From Ustilaginoidea virens (taxonomy: Eukaryota > Ascomycota > Sordariomycetes > Hypocreales > Clavicipitaceae), in the NCBI RefSeq assembly GCF_000687475.1, contig NC_057318.1, positions 5,332,001 through 5,396,000 on the forward strand: 64,000 nt of DNA. The letters run 5' to 3'. A model generated the notes under the pieces. That model saw only the letters and a list, made by a program, of their open reading frames with translations, searched no databases and was not told the origin of the DNA. Shown in pieces: positions 11,198 through 21,531 of this stretch. The position numbers and the translations under genes were made by a program. Numbering within the stretch: position 1 is the first letter of the stretch; every line of letters starts with the position of its first letter.

Positions 11198-12346
11198 GAT
11201 GGGAGGCTGTGTATGTTTTTTTGTCTTCCTTTTGAATTTGGGTCACGCGAAAGACGGATGTTTTGGAGTTTCAAGTTGGAGTTGTATGGAGGGGAGATGA
11301 GGGGCACATCAGGCCAAGGTACCGAGAGACTTGGGCCGGGGCGGGGCGGGGCGGGGTTGGTTGGGGGGGTCAAGGCATGAGCGGGGTGAGGAGAGGACGT
11401 CTTGGTGCCCTCTGTTAGGCAGGTACCTAGGGGTATCTTGGTCCAGGGTACTCCGTACTCCGGCTCAAATATATCCAGGAGGTATCTACCTATCTACCTA
11501 CCATCGCGCTTGTCTAGAGTACTAAATGTAAAAGACGCGGCCACCGTAAGACACTCTGAGCGGGGTTTGTGTGTTGAGTTGTTGTTGTCTTTATGACCAC
11601 TACAGCGCACTGTCCAGGGTTAGCCGTCTTACGGAAAATCAACATAGTCACGACTGGATGCATCAAAAGCATATTCGCTAGCTATTGTCAGGACGTAATA
11701 ATAATCATGGCGCGTCAGAAAAATGTTTGCTAATTATTATCAGGATGTGGTCGTAATCACAAAGTGTCAAGATAATCTATCAAGCAAGCTCACCGCTCAT
11801 CTGGACATCTCCTCGATGCAGGAACCTACCGTCCGAGATGGAAAGGCCACCCAACAGTCTGGCATTCGGACCTCCGACGGACATGCCTGGACATGCCTGG
11901 ACATGCACGTTGAGTGTCGGCGACTTGCTTGTTGAACAGGGGGGCGTAGTGCCGTCCGCCGCCTGGCTGCGGTGGTTCAGCGAGGCTGCAAACGTCACAG
12001 TGACCATGTTGTGCATTTTCTTACTACAAAGCGGTGACATGAGAACGCTTCGGATTTGGGTCACCCACTTGTTTCTTCTTTCTTGGTGCTTTCTTTCTTA
12101 TTTTTTTTTTGAAAAAAAAAATAAAGAAGAAAAAAAGCCTAAAACCGGCTGGCTACAGTTTCCGGGTCCCGTCATGAGCCGCCCAGAACAAGGTATTCTT
12201 TTTTTCATCAAATCCGAGACTCCAGTCCACATGCCAAAATATATAAAAAAAAAAAAATTGTTTTTCTGCATTGCCCGTGTCCATTCACCCCAAACCTGAC
12301 TCGTCTACTGGTTCATCTAGGTCTGGCTGGCAGAGCAGCATGAAAT
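11198..12346. other. Spacer between the peroxiredoxin and RPS4 genes
   Basis: Contains AGGTACCT at 11421 and TACTCCGTA at 11449, both members of dispersed intergenic motif families, a repeated GGACATGCCT at 11880-11897, and A/T homopolymers near 12100-12130 and 12240-12265. No convincing coding sequence. Confidence 0.6.
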
Positions 12347-13592
12347 CTAGTGCGCCTGGGCGTAAGCGCGGCGACGGTCACGCTCCTCGGCAATGGTAAG
12401 CTTGACACCCTTGCCCTTGGGCAGAGAGATCCACGGCTTGTCCTGGCCAATGACGAAAACGTTGCTCTCGCGCGTGGCAAAGCTGTTGTCAATGGCGTCC
12501 TTGATGTGCACAATGTTGAAGCCACCATCGTGACGCTCACGGTGGGTAATGACACCAACACGGCCCATGTTACGCCCACCGGTGACCATGGCGACGGCGC
12601 CAGTGTCGAACTTGATAAAGTCGGTGATCTTGCCGGTGGCGAGTTCAATCTTGACAGTGTCGTTGACCTTGATCAAAGGGTCAGGGTAGCGAATGCTATA
12701 CACGAATCAAGTTAGCCAACCCCCTGAACTCTCTTCATCCCCACACTCCTTTGCTTTCCTCCTCTCTTCTTCGCAAAGACAAGGGGCAAGTAAAAAGGGG
12801 GGGGGAGGGGAGCCAAAAGAAACATTACAGCCGTTGAGAACAGCTAGTTGACGTCGCTTCATTCTGTCCTTCATCTCCCTCTCAAACTGAGTATAGGCGG
12901 CTCGAGAAGAATCGACCAAAGCTTGATCCAACGGCTGAATGATGTCTAACAGAACAACTCACGTTCTCGCATCGTGCGTGACCAAGAATGGGATTCCGCC
13001 ACGGCCCAGCTGGACACGCTTGACCTTGCCCAGCTTGTACTCGGCCTCCTCGGCCTGGATTCGGTGCACGGTGAAACGGCCCTTGGTGTCGTAGACGAGA
13101 CGGAAGTTCTCGCTGGTCTTGTCGATGGTGATGACGTCCATGAATCCAGCCGGGTACGTCATGTCCGTGCGGACCTTGCCGTCGACCTTGACCAGGCGCT
13201 GCATGAGAATCGACTTGGTCTCGCGGTAGTTGAGCGCATACTTGAGGCGGTTGCGGATGAAGACGATCAAGGGCAGGCAGTCGCGCAGCTTGTGAGGACC
13301 GGCCGACGGCTTGGGGGCGTACACGCCGGACAGCTTGTCCAGCAGCCAGTGGGAGGGGGCGCTAAGGCGCTTCTGGTGCTTCTTGCTGCATGGTGAAGAT
13401 GTTGTCAGCAGTTGTATTCCCAGTCAACTGGACTATGGTTCAGAAGCGACAGCGACGGAGAGTGCGTGAAAGTAAAAAAAAAAAAAAAGAAAAAGAAGAA
13501 GATCCGACTGCCCGACTCCGTCCAGGCCGGTGGCCTTTGTCTGTTTTGTCACCACGAAAATGCAATGGGTAAACTCACATTCCTCGGGCCAT
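12347..13592 (-). CDS. RPS4: 40S ribosomal protein S4 (eS4)
   Basis: Small-subunit ribosomal protein. Three exons on the minus strand: 13592-13579 (14 nt, MARG plus two bases), 13385-12963 and 12695-12347, total 261 aa, the normal length. Recognisable blocks are [74 protein letters not shown] and [18 protein letters not shown]. The first exon is tiny and is followed by a GTGAGT donor, a common layout for fungal ribosomal protein genes. The codon across the first junction reads ATC (Ile), giving MARGIKKH. Confidence 0.95.
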
Positions 13593-14552
13593 TTTGTCGA
13601 CTGGCTGTTGGCGTTGAACTTGATGAGGAAGAAGTTGGGAGATTGAGCCTGCAGGTTGTGGACCAGTTTGCAAACAACTCGTTCTTTTCCAAAGTCCGTT
13701 AGCGTTCACGGATGACGGGGGGTTTGTGCCCTATGGCCCATTTCGTAAGCGAGATTTTGTGCGCTTGTCACGTGGGGGTCACGCGGCCCGCGTGCATGCA
13801 TCCTCTTCACCGCCTTTATTCTTGGTTCCCTGCTATGGCACGATGGGGGCAGAATGGGTTTGCGGCCCAACTTCATTTCCCTTACATAATCTTGCCGACC
13901 AGTTGTTTGGCATGTGACATGAGATGCCTTACTTATTCTTGATGATTCAATTCCAATGGTTGTCGGCATATGAGATGAGATGCCTTACTCATTCTTGATG
14001 ATTCAATTCCACTGGTTGTCGGCATATGAGATGAGATGACTTATGCTTCTTGATTCCATCCCATTTCTCCGAATTCTTGCCGACGAGGTTCGGCATGTGA
14101 GATTCGATGCCTTTACTTCATCTTGATGCTTCAACTCCTATGCCTCGAGGAGAATGCAACTACCCGTGCCGCAATCTTCAAGCCTCACAGACACACATTT
14201 ATGCCAAGGGCATGACTAGATTCAAGGTCAAGTTGCATTGATTACGAACCTTGGTTGGTTGGCTCAGACCATCATAACCTTTACCCCCGCGGTCTCACCC
14301 TTTGAAAAAGCAAAGCGCCAAGGTATCTTTTTTCCCAACCCAAGCCAACTACTCCTAAACTCCAGCCCACGGTCAAAAACATCATTGTTGAATTACAAAG
14401 AACACCGTCTCTACATGAAAAAAACATCTTGATCCCAAGTCGACGGCCCAGGGCTCATGAGGAGCCATATATTACAACGCGGTTCCAAACAACGATAGCA
14501 CAAACCTTCTCTTGCCCACCCCGCTCCAGTCGATTTTCCAGGAGCCAAGGAA

Positions 14553-14583
<31 letters not shown>

Positions 14584-14603
14584 AGAGAGAGAGCAGACAA
14601 GCG
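13593..14603. other. Spacer between RPS4 and the double-Myb gene
   Basis: Contains the RPS4 promoter on its left, a degenerate ~56-bp tandem repeat in the middle and a 30-nt G-run at 14553-14582 on its right, near the 3' end of the Myb gene. No convincing coding sequence. Confidence 0.6.
13911..14150. repeat. Degenerate ~56-bp tandem repeat, about four units
   Basis: Units begin near 13911, 13967, 14023 and 14094 with CATRTGAGAT-like sequence, followed by GATGCCTTACT, TCTTGATGATTCAA and a TTGTCGG end. The first three are close copies; the last two are diverged and spaced 71 bp apart. Confidence 0.8.
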
Positions 14604-16181
14604 TCAGCATCGGATGGAGTGAGCACCATGCCTTTCCCGGCGCGATTCTGTTATATACGAAGGCGGCGATGATGCCCCCGGGGAATAGTCTGCACCGTGG
14701 CGCGCAAGTGATTGATTGATTCTGCCATCATCCAACAATAATCGTGAAATGTCCATTTCCCCACCCATCAGATGAGAGTTGCCCACTTCTCCAAAGTCAA
14801 AGCTGGGGGGCGGCTGAGCATAGTTGGAGGAGTCAACCATGTGCAAAGCCCACGCGTGAAGGTCGTCTTTGGAGTTGCCGAGTCCGGCTCGGGGTACCAT
14901 GGCAGCGGATACCTTGGAGCGCTGCAGCGAGCTCTCTATGGACATGTTGACCGAAGGCTCCAGGACGCCGCCACCTAGAGCGTCCTCCTTGGAATGAAAG
15001 GTTCCCTTTTCGATGCGCTGGTAGATGCTGGGATACTTGTTGCGAACGCGATCTCTCAGGTCTGTTGGCTGTCGGCTCGACAGATGAAATCGAGCGTCGC
15101 GTTGTATCTTGGTCCACGAGGGACCATAAATGTCCAGTCCCTCCAGAATCTCGTGATCATCCTGGTCCGTGAAAGGGCGTCTCTCGCGCCGATGGGATTT
15201 TTTAAAGGGGCCATGGATGCCCAGTTCGGCCAGGTCCTCTAGCTTTTTTCTGTGGGCACGACTCTTTCTCGGCTTGGGCACGGAGTCGGGCTCGTCCCTT
15301 GGCGAGGGGGAGTCTTGGATGAGGATATTCTCCGAGTGAAGGCCCGTTTTGGCTCGTCGCACAATGTCCTGGGAGGCTGCACGTGGCGAGCCTGCCAGCG
15401 AGGATGACTTGCTTGAGCCTCGAAGCTCTTCCGGGCAGCAGGTCCGAAAGCGGTCCTTCAAATCGCCCGCGGTTCGGTCGACAAAGGTAAAGTCTGGGTC
15501 CTCGAGGATGCTGGTCCATTTTCCCACGCCGTGGCGGTTGACTCCCAGGAGCAGGTGCTTGGTTTCTTCCTCTGACCATTTTCTGCGAGGCTTGGCGGCC
15601 CGCTTCCTGCTTTTGCCGGGAGCCTTGTCAGCTTCGGGCGACGGTCGGCCGCGATCCTCGGAAGCGCCGCCGTAGGCATGCTCGCTCAGCAGCCTGAGCT
15701 TGCCAGCATCGTTTTCACTGTACGAGCTTGAGGCGATGGGCGGGAACAGAGCCGCATGCGGCGGAGGCTCGAGCAGACCGTTGATGATGGGCGGCATGGC
15801 GGGCGCTTGATGCGACGACTTGTGCCTCTTGATGGGTTGGGGAAGCTGAAGGAAGTCGTAATCATCGTTGCCGTGGACTTTGCGGCCTCTTTTCTTGTCG
15901 TGGACATGGTCAGAAACATGGCCCGAGTCGTTGAGGGTCCTGGGGCGATTGCTTGATGATTCCGGGGTGTCTCTGTCCAGTACCATGCGGAGTGGATATG
16001 CCGAGGGGCCGCTGGGCCGGTCGGCTCGGTGGGCCACATCTAGATCGATGGGAGGCAGAGGCCTTTCCGCCGAACCTGGCAGAGGCAGAGCGTGTAGGGG
16101 GGGCAAGTCGGCATGGTGAAAGTGAGGTGTCGATGTGGCCTCGTTTAACAGATGGATCAGGCGTGGCTCGATGGTGGCCAT
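14604..16181 (-). CDS. Double-Myb telobox protein (Teb1/Tay1-like)
   Basis: Protein of 525 aa with two Myb/SANT-like domains: about residues 199-250 (RRKWSEEETKHLLLGVNRHG ... DLKDRFRTCCP) and 332-384 (RPFTDQDDHEILEGLDIYG ... DLRDRVRNKYP). The DLKDRFR and DLRDRVR parts resemble the telobox of TTAGGG-binding Myb proteins. Two adjacent teloboxes are the hallmark of S. pombe Teb1 and Yarrowia Tay1, which bind telomere repeats and similar promoter sites. The rest is basic and low in complexity. The start at 16181 is the first good ATG. The frame stays open upstream to an AG at about 16270, so a further 5' exon is possible. The family call is from motif recognition. Confidence 0.75.
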   Translation of the reverse strand: MATIEPRLIHLLNEATSTPHFHHADLPPLHALPLPGSAERPLPPIDLDVAHRADRPSGPSAYPLRMVLDRDTPESSSNRPRTLNDSGHVSDHVHDKKRGRKVHGNDDYDFLQLPQPIKRHKSSHQAPAMPPIINGLLEPPPHAALFPPIASSSYSENDAGKLRLLSEHAYGGASEDRGRPSPEADKAPGKSRKRAAKPRRKWSEEETKHLLLGVNRHGVGKWTSILEDPDFTFVDRTAGDLKDRFRTCCPEELRGSSKSSSLAGSPRAASQDIVRRAKTGLHSENILIQDSPSPRDEPDSVPKPRKSRAHRKKLEDLAELGIHGPFKKSHRRERRPFTDQDDHEILEGLDIYGPSWTKIQRDARFHLSSRQPTDLRDRVRNKYPSIYQRIEKGTFHSKEDALGGGVLEPSVNMSIESSLQRSKVSAAMVPRAGLGNSKDDLHAWALHMVDSSNYAQPPPSFDFGEVGNSHLMGGEMDISRLLLDDGRINQSLARHGADYSPGASSPPSYITESRRERHGAHSIRC

Positions 16182-18808
16182 GTTGGGCAGTGCAAGGGCA
16201 GGCTTGCTGGCCGATGTTGCATTGGACAGGAAGAAAGGGTCATGAACAGTGTCGGTTCCGACCTATGAGAAGAGACGGGGAAGGACGAGGTTAAATCCAG
16301 CAGGAGCGAGTCAAGCATATCCTCGGGACCGCATGTAATAACATGCTTGCTAAGGCGGGCGGGCATGTCGATTAAAGGGGAGAAGACTGGAAGAGGGAGG
16401 AAAAAAAGAAGACCAAGGCTCGTTTTGATCCCGTCCCGTCACATTCTGGCGGACTTGGCGCAAGCACGTGAAAATCTCTGATGGAATGAACAACAGGCAA
16501 GGCAGGTGCCAGGCAGGTGCCAGGCAGGTGCTAGGCAGCAGCCCCCCAGCATGTGCTCCGTACGGACCAGTGTACTATGGTACGGAGCCACCAGACGGCA
16601 CCCAGGCTTTCATGCTCTGAAGAGGGGGCCAGCCAGGCTGGGCTTGGGGCGGCTCGGCGGCAGGCGGAGGGCGGCAGGTGTCTGGTCGGGCCAGGCAGCA
16701 AGTAGGAGGTACATACATGTAGGCAGGCACTGGGGGCAGGATACACTGCCCTACAGCAGTGCACAGCGGCTGCAAGTTTACATCAACAAGCACCAGCGAC
16801 GCTGACCATGGCGGGGGCGAGCAGTGGGGGCGAGCCAAGTTCCAGTTGACAGGGGCCGAATAAGCCCTAAAGTCCCCATGTCGTCAACGCCTGGCCTCTC
16901 ATCTGACGCCAAGCGAGTAGGTACACAGTGTACGCACTGTTGAGAACCACACTGCCGAGAATCACAATGCTGAGAACACGGAATGATTCAACCGTCTCGG
17001 CATAGAGCCGCAGGGCTGACTTGCAAGTCGGCCGGCATCCTTCATCCTTGACCTCGACGACATGAATATGAACCGCATCGCCACGGCATGGCGCCCTGGT
17101 GTGGGAGTCGGCGCTACCCCCAATATCCGTTGAACCAGACTCAGACTGACTGCTTTGTGGTGTTTCCGTGGAGTTCAACAAAGCCATCGGCCGGCATGCA
17201 TCGGATATGTCTGGTCTGTCTGATGCTTGGCTGGCTACAAGCCGTCCGGTCTGGTGCGCCCCATCGACATGACAAAGGCCCCTTTCCCGTGGGTTCCAAG
17301 GGCCCAACCAACCAGTTGACGCCTTCCAGACTGGGAGTAGCTGCCAGGAGCAAGTCGCCAGGAAGCCATCAGTTACCAGAAGCAGTCTGGTCAGTAGGAG
17401 AGAGCGCGCCGCCCCCCCACAACTCAGAACAAAGGGACCCGGGCGGCAGCCGGCTCCGGTGGTTGCTTCGGTCGACCGGTCTCGTTTGGGCCATTTGCCG
17501 CCGCCGAAGCTAGGGCTAGCATCCCTTTTGCCCTGCTCGCCCGCGAGTCGAAACGGAGCCCTTTCCCCATCCGCCTCCTCCCAACGCCTCTGGGCTCGGC
17601 ACCATGTCCCCCTTTTGTTTCTGTTTGGTTTCGCGGCGGCCTGTGGGCTGGGACGCCTCCATCGGATCTGTGGCCCTGACTTGCTGCCCCGCACGCACGC
17701 ATCACGGGCAGCACGGGCTCCGGAGTACAGCCTGCAGGTTTGGGTCGTTTCGGTTGGAAGGCTGGAGCCTGCGGAGACTGAGCCCACCATGACAGGGACT
17801 CTTATTGCCGAGAGAGCCAAATCTCCGACTCGGACCCGCCTGGCAAGCATTGATCAACTCGAGGCCCTGTATCCGAGGCACAGCAGACGGTGACGGGCCG
17901 AGTTGGCCTTTTCCTCTCTGGGCTGTTGTGGCCGCTGGCCGCTGGCCTTGTCAGCGACAGGTGCAGGTGCCTCGCAGGCCTTGCTTCAGGCGGTCGACGG
18001 CAGGCCTGGCTGAGACACTTGTGATGCTGCCTGCTCGGCAATCGCTCGGGACCAGATTGACCAGACCTGCTGAGGCGCCGGGCGCTAACTATGTACCTAG
18101 GCACAACTGCAGTTGTTGGCTGCCATGGAAGTTGACCTGACCTGCAGTTTTGCAGCCAACGTGTCAATTCTGCATCCATTGTCAAGATCGAACCCGCCGT
18201 CTCCACTTGTTGCCGCCGGAGCAGCTGGAAAGAAATCGACAGCCAAGGCCAAGAGAGCGAGCATGAAGCGGAAACCACATGCCCCTCGGCGCGGTCTGTT
18301 GCCCGTTTCCCGATTACCTGGTACCAGTTGATACCTGGGTAGGAGGTGGGAGGTAGTTGACCCAAGGTAAAATACGAATTCCAACTACGTGTAACTCCGT
18401 TCATGGTGCTTCGTACACGTATGCCACGACCAAGCGGGCCAGAACAAAGTCTGCAAGCCTCCTGAAAGCCAAGTTGTTGGCCATCACGTGTTCCGGGATG
18501 CATATGTTGCCTGCCGTGTCCTCTTCTCTCTCGTTCTTTTTTTTTCGTGCAAAAGCATGCCATGGACATGGAACTTGGATGCATCGTTGCCGAAAATGCT
18601 CCCCCGCCAATCGTTTGCTGCACCGGTAATAAGATAATAAGAGGCCCCAGGTGCCATTTCCAGTGCATCGAACTGCAGCACGACTTGCCTGGCACATGTC
18701 AGGCCAGGCGCTATGTACCTGTCAGTCGGGCCAAGTTCACCTGCTCGTGGCGCGCTTGTCGGGGAAAACATACCTACATACTCCGTACTTACCTTATCCT
18801 TCCCCCTG

Positions 18809-18840
18809 GCTTGGCTCGGCTTGGCTTGGCTTGGCTTGGC
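18809..18840. repeat. 5-bp tandem repeat (CTTGG)n
   Basis: About six copies of CTTGG/CTCGG in intergenic DNA. Confidence 0.85.
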
Positions 18841-19242
18841 CTGGGTTCCCAACGCCGAGGACAAAGATGGACGGACGGGAAACTTTTTGTTTCCGTCGCC
18901 ATTTTAACCGAGTGGAGCTGCTGCTACGTATCATTTCCTAACCTACTGCCTGCAGGTACCTAGGTACCTACCAGGTGATCCGTGGCAATCCCGATTCACG
19001 ACCCGAAATAGCCGCATCGCCGTCTTTTGTGGGATAGCCACGTGCTGCGCTCCTAACCTGCCGGCCCGATCAGGCCGACAATCAAACCGCAACAGACCCG
19101 AGTTGCGCGTGAGGCCAAGTAATCAGTAACGGTGGATTGTTGCGTCCACGTGTTGTTTTCGTGGCCATGTTTTGTGAGGCTGGCCACCTGCCAATCGTGC
19201 GGCGAGAAAAAGTGGGCTCTGATGCTGGCCCAACCTTCGCCT

Positions 19243-19279
19243 AGGGTTATTAGTGAGGGTTAGTGAGGGTTAGGGTTAG
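19243..19279 (+). promoter_or_regulatory. Interstitial telomere-like TTAGGG array
   Basis: Five closely spaced copies of the GGGTTA core in direct orientation, one of them a perfect TTAGGG, separated by short GTGA spacers. It lies about 270-300 bp upstream of the Taz1-like start. TTAGGG is the fungal telomere repeat, and promoter copies are known binding sites for Tbf1/Teb1-type Myb proteins. Such a protein is encoded about 3 kb away. Confidence 0.7.
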
Positions 19280-19547
19280 AAAGCTCCACGTTTACAAACA
19301 TTCCACCTCGTGCCATCGCAGGACTGCTTCCCCCAAGGACGGCAAAGCAACAGCGCAGAAAACGCGTCTCGGTGAGGAGAGCGGAGAGCTCTAAAAGGCC
19401 TGCGGCCCTTCTACCTCTGCGTCTACCATTCCTGCATCCAGCACGAGCGATTCACCCAGCAGCCAGCAGGCCAGCCTCGTTTCCTTGTCCCTCCTTGACC
19501 CTGGGCAGCACTGCCGGGTCTCCATCTACCCTCGAGCTTGCTTGATC

Positions 19548-21531
19548 ATGCCCCCCCGCAACAGCAGTCGCCGGGACGACAGCCCGGAACGCCCAGACTC
19601 CCGGGAACGCCCGACAAGGCGACGGAAATCTACCCCAGGCCACGCTGCCAAGTTTGGCTCCCTGTCAGCCGACCTCCCCCCGGTTCGCGGCGCTCCCAAG
19701 ACCGGAAAGCCTCCCAGCGTGGCCAGCATACCAACCCAACCGACAGGCGTAGAGGCAGACAGCGACTACTACGACGACGCCGACGACGGCGATCACCACC
19801 ACGCAGACGACTTGTCGGATCCCCAGGACCCGCCAGCTCCGACAAGCCCGCAGGACCAGGGGGAACGGTATAGGAGCACGCTGGTTCTCCTACGGAAGCT
19901 TCAGAGAGCCACGCACGAGCTGGAACAGCGGCTCATCAACGGCGACCACGGGAACGCGGCGTTTGCCGCCTTGCTGGATATCGAGCGCTGCACCTTCCGC
20001 GACACCGTGGAAGCGTTTAAAAACGTCGACGCGGCGTTCGGCGCCGGCGATGCGCGCATGCCGTTCATCGGCTTCGCGTGGCTGGAGGAATGGGGCGCGC
20101 GCATAGAAGCGGACACCGGCCCGCACATCCGGGCCCTGATACGGGCCAACTTGATGCTCACCCTTCTCAGCATCCAGCGGTTCGACGGGGAGGCCGGCCT
20201 AGACGCCCCGTTCCTCGAGCGCCTGGATGCGGCCTTTCCGCAGTACTTTTGCGAACCGCGAAACACGTCGCGCCCCTGCAGACTGGCGTTGCTCGTGCGC
20301 ACATGCCGCCTGCTCGGGCTGCTCGCCTCCCAGCCGGACCAAGACATGGCACGCGCGAGGGAAGCCATCGCTTCCGTCTTCTACTGCCGCCGCCGTTCTG
20401 GTACTGATTTCACGTTCAAGAGCCTCACCTCTGAGGATGAGGAGGAAAACGACGGCTTGGAAAAACTAAACATAGCCAGCCGGGTCCGCGAAGTGGAAGC
20501 AGCCCTCCAGGACCAGGGAAGCGACGGTATACGCCAACTCGCGAACAAGTACTCCGAGACGCTGTCCGCAAGACTTTGGGAATGGTATAGCGACATGTTG
20601 CCTCCGAAGGACCTTGGGCAGCAAACCCCCGAAAGAGCGAGCACATTCGAAGGCGCAGCGGAGACGCGGGAGCCTGCTTGGTCCGGCTCCTATGCCGGCA
20701 GCAACGGCATCAGGCGCCCCCCACCAGGCGCTGACAAGTACGTGCCCGCCCCCCCCCCCTTTTTTTTTTTGATGCTGGCCGCTGTTCTCTCCACCAGTGG
20801 CGTTGCGTTTCCTGACCCATTTCCCACTTTGCAGAACGACATCCCTGCTCGGGCACGGACTGAGACGCTCGGTGGCTCCAGCCGACGCGCCAGATGATCA
20901 CCCGACCCGGACCGAAGAGCTCTTGTACAGCAACCCTGAGCCGCCGGAAGAACACGACGACGACGATGACGACGACGACGACGACGCCGCCTGGTATCAA
21001 ACAGACACCCGAGACGTCGGCGACGCAGACAGGCGCCGAGCCCAGCTGCAAGCGCGACATGACGCAGCGCGGCCCACCATCACCAGTGAAGACTACGCCC
21101 GCATGGATGAGGAAAAGGCCCGCCTCGCCGCCCGCGTGCGCGCCCGCCGCATGCGCGGCCCGTCGCCCCCCCGCGAGCGCTCCCCGTCCCCGCCCCCCGG
21201 CACCCGACAGCGCCACCGATGGCCCTTGCACGACACGGAGCGCCTCATCAGGCTCGTCAACACCGAGAAGGCTTCCTGGCGCAGGATTGAAGCGAGGCAC
21301 GGGCACGAGTTTTGCCACAGACGGAACCATCAGGCCTTCCGGGATAAGGCGCGCAACCTCAAGGTGGACTTCCTGCTGACGGACAGGGTCCTGCCCCCGT
21401 ACTTTGACAACGTGGCGCTGGGGGGGAAGGAGATCAGCAAGCTCAAGGCCAGCGGCAAGAACCCCTTCCGGCAAGAGGCGGACTTGGATTCGCACGGGAG
21501 GCCCATCAACACGTCGTATAGGAGAGCTTGA
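19548..21531 (+). CDS. Taz1/TRF-like telomere Myb protein
   Basis: Two exons, 19548-20737 and 20835-21531, give 628 aa (donor GTACGT, acceptor GCAG, phase preserved). The N-terminus is disordered and charged. A helical middle (about residues 110-270, ERYRSTLVLLRKLQRATHEL through LMLTLLSIQRF) could be a TRFH-type dimerisation domain. An Asp run spans 438-447, followed by Arg-rich and SPSPP stretches. The C-terminal Myb-like domain is about 522-578 (HRWPLHDTERLIRLVNTEKA ... AFRDKARNLKVDFL), followed by LPPYFDNVALGGKEISKL. This layout fits fungal Taz1/TRF. The start could also be 19485. The Myb call is good; telomere function is inference. Confidence 0.65.

Larger units (their letters stand above)
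16182..19547. other. 3.4-kb gene-free region between two divergent Myb genes
   Basis: The long ORFs here (for example minus-strand 16867-17850 and 17802-18695) overlap others, show no domain and have no homology I recognise. The region holds TACTCCGTA at 18779, AGGTACCT at 18954 and 18962, a CTTGG repeat at 18809-18840, a GGCAGGTGCCA repeat near 16500-16535 and a telomere-like array at 19243-19279. A non-coding transcript is possible but not shown. Confidence 0.5.

Noticed and set aside
10370..11380. 336-codon plus-strand ORF
   Set aside because: Opposite the peroxiredoxin gene and includes the 42-G run read as poly-Gly.
16867..17850. 327-codon minus-strand ORF
   Set aside because: No recognisable domain, mixed composition, overlapping ORFs on the other strand; kept only as part of a finding.
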